From Candidatus Poribacteria bacterium (GTDB lineage: Bacteria; Poribacteria; WGA-4E; WGA-3G), in NCBI GenBank assembly GCA_028818995.1, contig JAPPMR010000162.1:1-9047 (forward strand): DNA of 9,047 bases, in the 5' to 3' direction. Within the stretch, counting starts at the first letter, position 1; every line of letters starts with the position of its first letter. The notes under the pieces are model-generated. The model did no database searches. It was not told the DNA's origin and saw only the letters and a program-made list of their open reading frames with translations. The position numbers and the translations under genes are program-made. Positions 1 through 5,828 of the stretch are shown here, piece after piece.

Positions 1-149
1 CGTAGGGACGCTATGTTTATAGAAAACGAGTACCCCCTCCAGTTCTTTAGTCCCGTAGGGACGATATGTTAAGTCTTCTATGCCGTTCCTACGGAACTCA
101 AGAGAGGTAGATAACATTTTTCTATAAACATATCGTCCCTACGGGACTA
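1..149. repeat. Cluster of short palindromic intergenic repeats
   Basis: Three copies of one unit are visible. Positions 1-26 and 48-70 are in the same direction; 118-149 is inverted. 48-70 is a perfect 23-base reverse complement of 127-149. 1-26 matches the reverse complement of 118-143 with one mismatch (C at 11 where the other copies have A). The core of each unit is itself a small hairpin, GTCCC-GTA-GGGAC (50-62, and inverted at 135-147). A variant hairpin GTTCC-TAC-GGAAC lies between the arms at 85-97. The first copy is cut by the left edge of the window. Unit orientation and spacing are irregular and there are no spacers of constant size, so this is not a CRISPR array. A dispersed REP- or MITE-like element is the best reading. 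No coding function is seen. Confidence 0.75.
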
Positions 150-246
150 AAAACACGGACAAGATGGCAACACATAAAATTAACGTCATAGCAAAAAAAC
201 ATCAAAAATATTGAAAACTGAATAACCCTGTCCACTTCCCAATTCT

Positions 247-275
247 TTGCAATTAGCAGCAAATACGCATATAAT
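247..275 (+). promoter_or_regulatory. Sigma70-like promoter of the ATPase module
   Basis: A perfect TATAAT (-10) lies at 270-275. TTGCAA at 247-252 (4 of 6 to the TTGACA consensus) is placed exactly 17 bases upstream. Transcription would begin near 282, giving a leader of about 27 bases before the ATG at 309. It is the only convincing promoter in the window and suggests that the ATPase pair is transcribed on its own. The rest of the gene-free stretch, 150-246, is AT-rich and shows nothing that I can identify. Confidence 0.6.
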
Positions 276-295
276 TGAATTAAGTCTATTCCTGT

Positions 296-301
296 GAGAG
301 A
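296..301 (+). promoter_or_regulatory. Ribosome binding site that favours the ATG at 309
   Basis: GAGAGA lies 7 bases upstream of the ATG at 309. It overlaps the alternative in-frame GTG at 294, for which no purine-rich site stands at the right distance and which would leave a leader of only about 12 bases from the predicted transcription start. Confidence 0.5.
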
Positions 302-308
302 ACGATTA

Positions 309-1562
309 ATGTCTGAAGATAAAGACACACAACCCCTTAACGTCCATATTGCCGTGGAAAATTTTGGACCGATAGAGAAGGCAGAGATAGATTTGCGTCC
401 CCTAACTGTGTTTGTCGGTGAAAACAACACTGGCAAAACCTATCTTGCTGCGCTCATCTATGCGTTACACCCCAGCTTTGAAGGTTCTGCCAAATGGATA
501 CAACCGCAGGATGAACCGAATCTCAAGCTTGGCAAGATTTTTAGCCATGAGCTTAAAGAGTGCTTTAATCTGAAATCGGTTTCTGAGTTAAAAAGATTTT
601 CTGACAATTTATCCGATAAATTGAGTATATCACTAAAAGTTTGTTATGATAGCAGATCTGCACTTGAAATGGATTGGACGTGTGACAGTAAACATGTTGG
701 TTCCGCAAAAATTAGCACAGTTTTCAACGAAAAGCTTGAAATTAAAGAAACCGAGATGCTATGGCATAGAAAAAACGAGAAAATACAAGCAGTATATTAT
801 ATTCCCGCTGCTCGGCGAGGTATAATGCTAACATACAAAACATTTGCCAATTTGCTTGTAGCAGACAAAATCAATTTTAGTTTTGAACGTATTGGTATAT
901 CTAAATGGATCTCTGATTTTTTAAAGCAAATTATACATTATGATGAAGATAGGACATTTTCAGATGAAATGCTCAACATTGCTAAAGCATTGGAGAATGA
1001 GGTAATACATGGAAAAATAGTGGTAAACAGACCTGCAAAGGCAGCATATCCAGAAATTTTCTATCGACCACAGAATACCAAAGAGAAATTGCAAATAAGT
1101 CATACTTCCTCAATGGTATCAGAACTTGCTCCCTTAGTGTTATTTTTGCGTGGTGTCGTAAAACCTGGCGATACACTTATTATTGAAGAACCAGAAGCCC
1201 ACCTACATCCCAAAGCGCAAACCAAAGTAGCCATAGCACTTGCCCAATTAGTTCGCGCAGGTGTACGTGTGATTATAACAACCCATAGCGATTGGCTTCT
1301 GCAACAAATAGGTAACCTGATTCGTGAAGGTGAACTGAATAAACAGGAACAAGATACTTCCGAATTGCCACACTGGTTGTCAAAAGAAGAGGTTGGTGCA
1401 TGGTGGTTTCACACCGATAAACCCGTCGAAAAAATCCCGTTTGACCGAATTGAAGGTATAGAACCGAAAGACTACGAAGATGTTGCAGATGGTCTCTACA
1501 ATAATTTCGTTGAACTTGAGCGACAGTTCCTCAAAGAGGAAGCAGTTAGTGAAGATGAGTGA
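309..1562 (+). CDS. ABC/OLD-like AAA ATPase of a two-gene module
   Basis: A 417-residue ATPase of the AAA_15/AAA_21 type (ABC-like head, as in OLD, RecF and SMC proteins). Seen from the ATG at 309: an N-terminal strand ending in ENFGPI, a Walker A motif GENNTGKT at residues 37-44, the sequence YIPAARRG at 164-171 that recurs in OLD-like ATPases, an ABC signature-like stretch SSMVSELAPL at about 267-276, Walker B LIIEE at 290-294 followed by a D-loop EAHLHP, and a switch His in ITTHSD at 326. The long middle part (about 55-250) is the variable insertion of these proteins. An in-frame GTG at 294 would add five residues but fits the promoter and ribosome site less well. The stop overlaps the start of the next gene by 8 bases (ATGAGTGA), which points to coupled translation. 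No nuclease or TOPRIM domain is present, so the effector is probably the partner. In related ATPases (PARIS AriA, Septu PtuA) the ATPase senses or scaffolds; that role here is inference. Confidence 0.9.
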   Translation: MSEDKDTQPLNVHIAVENFGPIEKAEIDLRPLTVFVGENNTGKTYLAALIYALHPSFEGSAKWIQPQDEPNLKLGKIFSHELKECFNLKSVSELKRFSDNLSDKLSISLKVCYDSRSALEMDWTCDSKHVGSAKISTVFNEKLEIKETEMLWHRKNEKIQAVYYIPAARRGIMLTYKTFANLLVADKINFSFERIGISKWISDFLKQIIHYDEDRTFSDEMLNIAKALENEVIHGKIVVNRPAKAAYPEIFYRPQNTKEKLQISHTSSMVSELAPLVLFLRGVVKPGDTLIIEEPEAHLHPKAQTKVAIALAQLVRAGVRVIITTHSDWLLQQIGNLIREGELNKQEQDTSELPHWLSKEEVGAWWFHTDKPVEKIPFDRIEGIEPKDYEDVADGLYNNFVELERQFLKEEAVSEDE

Positions 1563-2052
1563 AACTCTCAACAAAATTCGCAGGCGGGTGGGTGAAGAAA
1601 ATCTTACTAATTCGTGTGGCAGTAGCAACTGTCGGGTTGACACAGATAATGTGCCAAGAGAACGAGTTGTGGTAAATGTTGACCTTGCATTCGAAGCGCA
1701 CGGAGGAGTTGGTAAACATTGTGATAAGATTCTCTTTTACATTTGTCCAACTGAAAACTACCTTGTTGTAGTTTTAATTGAACACAAAGGTGGTACTTTT
1801 GACAGCGCGACAGAAATAGCAGAACAATTGCAAGGTGGGGCAAACTTTGCAAGAGACTTAATCCCAGACGACATCAATACTACTTGCGTTCCTATTCTAT
1901 TCCACGGTAGTGGGAGTCACCAATCACAATTTATAAAACTTAGACGACAACAAATTAACTTTAAGGGTAGTAAAATCCCTATCAGCAAGGATAGGTGTGG
2001 GGCATCTAAGAATTTAGCAAATGTGCTAAGTCGAGCAGGTATATTATCCTAA
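1555..2052 (+). CDS. Small partner of the ATPase, possible PD-(D/E)XK nuclease
   Basis: A 165-residue protein of a family I cannot name. The ATG at 1555 lies inside the end of the ATPase gene. An in-frame ATG at 1480 would add 25 residues that only re-read the ATPase gene in another frame, so 1555 is preferred. AGAGGA at 1535-1540 is 14 bases away, rather far, so coupling with the upstream gene probably matters. From 1555: a Cys pair SCGSSNC (residues 20-26), a strand VVVNVDLAF (38-46), CDKILFYI (56-63) with Asp57, a hydrophobic strand ending in IEHKGG (75-80) with Glu76-x-Lys78, then a helix carrying EQLQGGANFA (90-99). An Asp, then E-x-K on a strand, then a Gln-bearing helix is the order of a PD-(D/E)XK nuclease core. 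The C-terminal half has VPILFHGSG (112-120) and a basic stretch near 128-145. The nuclease reading is inference. The gene ends tail-to-tail with the operon on the other strand. Confidence 0.8.
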   Translation: MSETLNKIRRRVGEENLTNSCGSSNCRVDTDNVPRERVVVNVDLAFEAHGGVGKHCDKILFYICPTENYLVVVLIEHKGGTFDSATEIAEQLQGGANFARDLIPDDINTTCVPILFHGSGSHQSQFIKLRRQQINFKGSKIPISKDRCGASKNLANVLSRAGILS

Positions 2053-3308
2053 CTCCATAACCTATCATGCGAACGTTCCGCATCCCATTCAGTCGTAGGA
2101 GCAAAATATCCAGTTTCCTCCGCATGCAGATGTTCTCGGATGACCTCTTCGTTGAGTTCAATACCCAAGCCTGGCGTTTCAGGCACAGTAATATAACCAT
2201 CTTGAATAATCGGATTCGGCAATCCTGTTACCATCTCATCCCACCACGGATTATCCACAGAATGATTTTCCAACACCATAAAGTTTGATGTAGCCGCTGC
2301 ACAGTGAACGCTCGCCATTGCACAGACAGGCGTGCCTGCCATGTGGAGTGCCATTGCAATGCCGTGTTCCTCAGCAAGGTCGCCAATCTTCTTCGTCTCC
2401 AAAATCCCGCCCGATGTCGCAATATCGGGATGACAGATCGCAATCGCCCGATTTTCAAACAACGGCATGAAATCCTCTTTGCAGTAGATGTCCTCGCCTG
2501 TGCAAATAGGAGTCGCGCACGAATTGGAAAGACGAACATATTGGTCAGTATATTGCCACGGCACCATATCCTCCAACCACGCGAGGTTATATTTTTCCAA
2601 TGCTCTTGCAAGACGAATACAATCTTCAATCCCGATATGTCCGAAGTGATCCACAGCGAGCGGCACCTCATAACCTATAACATCCCGAACCGTTTCTACA
2701 TACTCACACAATATACTGATGCCTTTTTCTGTCAGGCGGATGCCAGTAAACGGATGCATCAGATTGTGTGTATCTAAATTCCCATCAGGAGCAGAGAGAG
2801 TCCCAGGCGTGCCACGAAGCAATCCAACACCGATGTCCATTTTCAAAAAGGTAAATCCCCTGTCAATCCGTTCTTGGAGTTTGTTACCCATCGCTTCAGG
2901 GTCTTTGAGCGAAGGTGTATCGCTATAACATCGGATTTTATCTCGGAATTTACCGCCTGCAAGTTGATAACACGGCACACCGTAGGCTTTTCCTGCAAGA
3001 TCCATCAATGCCATCTCAATACCGCAAACACCACCTCCTTGACGTGCATGATGACCAAATTGTTTTATCTGCCGAAAGATTTTATCTACGTTACAAGGGT
3101 TCTCCCCCAAAATTCGACTTTTGAGCATCAACGCATACGTCGGACTCGCACCATCACGAACCTCTCCAAGTCCGTGTATGCCCTGATTCGTGTCAAGTTT
3201 CAAGATAGGTCCGCCGACCTGCGTTCGGACAATACGCATGTCAGTGATTTTTAATTTAGAAGGACGTGATGCAGTATTTACATTTGATAGCATTGATTGT
3301 TCTTCCAT
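2049..3308 (-). CDS. Mandelate racemase/muconate lactonizing enzyme family (enolase superfamily) sugar-acid dehydratase-like protein
   Basis: A complete 419-residue enolase-superfamily protein: N-terminal capping domain (about 20-130) and a TIM barrel. These enzymes abstract the proton alpha to a carboxylate with Mg2+ help, usually to dehydrate sugar acids (galactonate, mannonate and related compounds) or to racemise or cycloisomerise. Visible are K156-M-D158 at the end of the second barrel strand, metal ligands D220 (AVDHFGH), E246 (WLEDMVPW) and E272 (CTGEDIY), D295 (CHPDIATSGG) with H322 (LHMAGTPV) as the likely His-Asp pair, and E347 (VLENHS). The usual second Lys of K-x-K is Asp here. 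A long loop of about 35 residues follows that strand, as in the mannonate dehydratase-like branch. It is the last gene of the operon; AAAGGA lies 6 bases before the ATG. It overlaps the ATPase partner gene by 4 bases at its 3' end. The substrate is unknown. Confidence 0.88.
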   Translation of the reverse strand: MEEQSMLSNVNTASRPSKLKITDMRIVRTQVGGPILKLDTNQGIHGLGEVRDGASPTYALMLKSRILGENPCNVDKIFRQIKQFGHHARQGGGVCGIEMALMDLAGKAYGVPCYQLAGGKFRDKIRCYSDTPSLKDPEAMGNKLQERIDRGFTFLKMDIGVGLLRGTPGTLSAPDGNLDTHNLMHPFTGIRLTEKGISILCEYVETVRDVIGYEVPLAVDHFGHIGIEDCIRLARALEKYNLAWLEDMVPWQYTDQYVRLSNSCATPICTGEDIYCKEDFMPLFENRAIAICHPDIATSGGILETKKIGDLAEEHGIAMALHMAGTPVCAMASVHCAAATSNFMVLENHSVDNPWWDEMVTGLPNPIIQDGYITVPETPGLGIELNEEVIREHLHAEETGYFAPTTEWDAERSHDRLWS

Positions 3309-3314
3309 CTATAT

Positions 3315-3320
3315 TCCTTT
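3315..3320 (-). promoter_or_regulatory. Ribosome binding site at the junction of two operon genes
   Basis: AAAGGA on the minus strand lies 6 bases before the ATG at 3308 and touches the last base of the upstream gene's TGA stop (3320-3322). The ribosome ending the hydrolase gene stands over the start signal of the dehydratase gene, which suggests translational coupling. Confidence 0.5.
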
Positions 3321-4030
3321 CAGTGATATTTTAAAGCAGTATCTAAAACCCCTAAATGGAGTGCTGCGCGTTGTTCAAGCGGCCAGACGGTAGGCGTTTC
3401 AGTGATAATAACATGTTCACTATGGAAGTGTAATAGATAGGGTGCTAAACCTTGTGTGCCCCATTCTGTGGCAACCTTGTAAACACCTTGAGCAATATCC
3501 GGGGCATCTTCCCCTGAATCTTCGGCATCTATCGGACCGATAGATTTGACTACGTTAGCGATTTCAGCACCGACATACTGTTCATCCCGTTTGCCTTCAT
3601 AGAGGTAAAAGCCTGTTGCCTCATAGTCTTCGTGAAAATCTATCGCTAACGAGAATTGTGTCTGACCAAGTGCTTCTTTGACGATTGCCACTTCAGAAAC
3701 TTCCTCAGTTTCAAAAGAGCGGTTAATATCTACACCATCGCTGTTTTCTCGTATATCGTGAACATAACCGTAGGGATTAACACACGGAATTACGACAAAC
3801 GTAAACTGTTTTAGGAGTTCTGTGTTGTCACGGGCTAAAAACTGTAATACCGCTTCTACGCCTGCCGGTTCATCGCCGTGCACCCCTCCCGTGATCAAAA
3901 TATTCTTTGGCGCACTTGCTGAAGATTCAAGGCAGATTTGATAAATAGGACAATCGTGAATCGTTCCGATTAAATCCAACGGTAGGTCCAAATCGTTCAA
4001 TCTATTGACAATATCAGCATAATCCCGCAA
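3320..4030 (-). CDS. M14-type zinc hydrolase, succinylglutamate desuccinylase/aspartoacylase-like
   Basis: A 236-residue protein with the zinc site of the M14 metallopeptidase / AstE-aspartoacylase clan: H51 and E54 in GGVHGDEPAG, H133 in DFHEDYEATG as the third ligand, and E211 in ITETPT as the likely catalytic Glu. N85-P-Y-G and D101-I-N103-R104 match the substrate-binding N-P-x-G and N-R motifs. Family members remove an acyl group or a C-terminal amino acid from a carboxylate-bearing substrate; the exact one is not readable. The start is a TTG (4028-4030) preceded by AAAAGG at 10 bases; a stop codon lies 6 bases upstream of it and the first downstream ATG would lose conserved sequence. It lies 46 bases after the RraA-like gene and 11 bases before the enolase-superfamily gene, so it probably acts in the same pathway, for example on an N-acylated or amide-linked intermediate (inference). 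Confidence 0.85.
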   Translation of the reverse strand: MRDYADIVNRLNDLDLPLDLIGTIHDCPIYQICLESSASAPKNILITGGVHGDEPAGVEAVLQFLARDNTELLKQFTFVVIPCVNPYGYVHDIRENSDGVDINRSFETEEVSEVAIVKEALGQTQFSLAIDFHEDYEATGFYLYEGKRDEQYVGAEIANVVKSIGPIDAEDSGEDAPDIAQGVYKVATEWGTQGLAPYLLHFHSEHVIITETPTVWPLEQRAALHLGVLDTALKYH

Positions 4031-4040
4031 TGTAAACTAA

Positions 4041-4046
4041 CCTTTT
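4041..4046 (-). promoter_or_regulatory. Ribosome binding site that supports a TTG start
   Basis: AAAAGG on the minus strand stands 10 bases before the TTG at 4030. An in-frame TAG (4037-4039) rules out any further upstream start. Confidence 0.45.
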
Positions 4047-4076
4047 ATGTTGGAAAATATTTCCGTTTAAAGTAAC

Positions 4077-4883
4077 TTATTCTTGTGTGGCGCGCCATTC
4101 GGCAAAATCCTTTTCAATCTCTTCCGACCACTTCCGATCAATTTCGCCGGGAGTGTAGACACCTTCTCGCAAACGTTGATGTCCAAACCGATCACGAAGT
4201 TGAACCTCCTCACCCTGTTCAACCACCTGCTGTGCAAAGTGCGGTGGAATAAAGATGATGCCGCCGCGTCTACCTAAAACCACATCCCCAGGTAAAACGG
4301 TCGCTTCAGCAATACGGATAGGAATATTAATGCCAGTCAGAGTGACATTTGCGATGCCGGTTGGGTCTACACCGCGCACAAACGTAGCAAAATCGGGCAA
4401 TTCGTAAATCCCATCTAAATCTCTGATACCACCATCAATTACCATGCCTGTCTTTGTCTTAGCATAGATGGAATTACCCAAGTTATCACCAGCGAAAGTG
4501 CCTTCCTTAACTTTGCCAAACAAGTCAACGACAATGACATCATCTTGGACAAGCGTATCAATCACCCACGAGTTTTGCCCGCCGACGCGTCCCTCTTTTT
4601 CACCTTGTGCAGAGATTGCATCGTTGAAGTCCGGACGAATCGGCACAAAAGCACATGTTACCGCTCTACCGACCAGAATCCTATTCGGATGCAGATTCAT
4701 CCAATCGCCAGCAAACTGAAATTTATATCCATTTCCATTGAGAACACCCCACGCTTGCTCTATAGAGATTGCCATCATCCGCTGCAGAATATCATCGGGA
4801 ACGCGAGGACGTCCATCAGGAAATCGATCACCTTCCCATGAATGCGTCATGGCAAGGATATTCTCTTTATTAATAAGTTGCAC
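4077..4883 (-). CDS. RraA family / 4-hydroxy-4-methyl-2-oxoglutarate aldolase-like protein
   Basis: A 268-residue RraA-like protein (older database name: dimethylmenaquinone methyltransferase family). Members include RNase E regulator RraA and class II pyruvate aldolases such as HMG aldolase, which split 4-hydroxy-2-oxo acids into pyruvate or oxaloacetate and a second oxo acid. Visible are the GDNLGNS turn (132-138) and IDGGIRDLDG (149-158) with R154 and D155, the Arg and metal-binding Asp of the aldolases. VRGVDPTG (169-176) and AEATVLPGDVVLG (192-204) are also typical. The protein is longer than most in the family (about 210-240), with an N-terminal extension of about 30 residues and a charged tail after 235. 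The start is GTG (4881-4883), supported by GAAGGA 7 bases upstream; an internal ATG at codon 12 is a weaker choice. In this operon an aldolase role makes more sense than RNase E control. Confidence 0.88.
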   Translation of the reverse strand: MQLINKENILAMTHSWEGDRFPDGRPRVPDDILQRMMAISIEQAWGVLNGNGYKFQFAGDWMNLHPNRILVGRAVTCAFVPIRPDFNDAISAQGEKEGRVGGQNSWVIDTLVQDDVIVVDLFGKVKEGTFAGDNLGNSIYAKTKTGMVIDGGIRDLDGIYELPDFATFVRGVDPTGIANVTLTGINIPIRIAEATVLPGDVVLGRRGGIIFIPPHFAQQVVEQGEEVQLRDRFGHQRLREGVYTPGEIDRKWSEEIEKDFAEWRATQE

Positions 4884-4890
4884 GTTTTGT

Positions 4891-4896
4891 TCCTTC
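4891..4896 (-). promoter_or_regulatory. Ribosome binding site that supports a GTG start
   Basis: GAAGGA on the minus strand lies 7 bases before the GTG at 4883, a good spacing. It decides for GTG over the ATG eleven codons further in. Confidence 0.55.
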
Positions 4897-4913
4897 TACG
4901 GATGAGTTCAGGG

Positions 4914-5768
4914 TTATAGTCCAGCGTTCTGCCACACTTGATTCAGTGATTCCGCTGTCGCTTTGGCAGCGTTGGCAGGTTCCATATCGTTCACCTCTTT
5001 ACTGAAAGGTTCAGGTGTTACTGGTCCATCATAACCGATACCGTCAAGGATTTGCATCAATTCGGTAAGCGGAATAACGCCTGTTTCAGCAGGCAAACAA
5101 CGGATGCTATCAATCTGTTCATCCGGATCAATGCCTGCAGGCGCATCATTGATATGGACATAAACAACATCTGATGCGGAAAGTTTCCGCACATCGTCAA
5201 CTGTGGAGCGACATGTGTACCAGTGCCACGTATCAAACAGCAATCCAACGTTACCTGTGCCAACTGCGGCAGCCAAACCTAACATTGCATCCATTGAATA
5301 TGTAAAGAGGTGTTTAGCAGATTTTCGACTTGTCGCTGGTCCAATAAATTCAAGACCGATTGAGTGACCATGTGCCTTGAGAATCTCTGCAACAGTCCGG
5401 AGGCGTTTAACTGAAAAATCCCAATTCTCCTGATATGTCATATCGTTTGAAGCAGGTCCGACAACGGTAGTCGTACGGAAACACCCAAGTTCAGCAGCGA
5501 GTTCCGCGCGGGCAGGTAATTGCGCTAATCCTGCATAATAATCAGCATCAGAGCCGCGCCAATTCACACCGAATCCCCAACCTCCCATCGCAATACCAGC
5601 CTCTGCCCACAAATCTTTCACATATTGGACAGAATGTTCCTCAGCAAGTTGACTCGCTTCACCGATGTTCAGGTCAAGCCCTTCAAAACCTGCTTCTTTT
5701 GCTAATGCTAAACCTTCTTTCATGTCCGCTTGGATACCAATTGCACCAGTACTTAGATTTTTAAACAT
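4914..5768 (-). CDS. Sugar phosphate isomerase/epimerase family TIM barrel
   Basis: A 284-residue protein of the xylose isomerase-like TIM-barrel family (AP endonuclease 2 superfamily), which includes inosose dehydratase, hydroxypyruvate isomerase and keto-sugar 3-epimerases. The metal site residues can be seen in order: E140 (GLEFIGP), D179 and H182 (LLFDTWHW), H205 with N207-D208 (VYVHINDAP) and E253 (VTPEPFS). R223 with PAETG (226-230) stands where many relatives have R-x3-PGEG. Cytoplasmic; no signal peptide. The ATG at 5768 has a strong AAGGAG four bases upstream. It lies 60 bases after the dioxygenase gene and 30 bases before the RraA-like gene. Such proteins often sit beside Gfo/Idh/MocA oxidoreductases and interconvert or dehydrate keto-sugars or inositols; the precise substrate is unknown. 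Confidence 0.9.
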   Translation of the reverse strand: MFKNLSTGAIGIQADMKEGLALAKEAGFEGLDLNIGEASQLAEEHSVQYVKDLWAEAGIAMGGWGFGVNWRGSDADYYAGLAQLPARAELAAELGCFRTTTVVGPASNDMTYQENWDFSVKRLRTVAEILKAHGHSIGLEFIGPATSRKSAKHLFTYSMDAMLGLAAAVGTGNVGLLFDTWHWYTCRSTVDDVRKLSASDVVYVHINDAPAGIDPDEQIDSIRCLPAETGVIPLTELMQILDGIGYDGPVTPEPFSKEVNDMEPANAAKATAESLNQVWQNAGL

Positions 5769-5828
5769 AATTCTCCTTTTCCTTTTTCTTGTCTCAATTT
5801 TGTCGGGATGTGCCAGTAAAATGATTGA

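Noticed and set aside
1..149. CRISPR array
   Set aside because: Only three units, one of them inverted, with unequal spacing and internal palindromes; no cas gene.
268..280. 13-base match CATATAATTGAAT with 7646-7658, as a shared regulatory site
   Set aside because: In 9 kb of AT-rich DNA about one such match is expected by chance, and the copies have different orientation relative to the genes they precede.
122..436. 104-residue reading frame on the minus strand
   Set aside because: It covers the repeats, the promoter and the N-terminal part of the ATPase gene in antisense; no recognisable domain.
1480..1554. Longer N-terminus for the ATPase partner, starting at 1480
   Set aside because: The added 25 residues re-read the ATPase gene in another frame and look like no domain; the ATG at 1555 gives a typical 8-base overlap.
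309..2052. Septu, Gabija or PARIS system
   Set aside because: The partner has no HNH motif, no helicase motifs and no clear TOPRIM acidic triad, and at 165 residues is too small for the Gabija or PARIS effectors.
2228..2777. Reading frames of about 150 residues on both strands inside the enolase-superfamily gene
   Set aside because: Shadows of a gene whose active-site motifs are all intact in the main frame; their composition (rich in Arg, Cys, Trp, His) is not protein-like.
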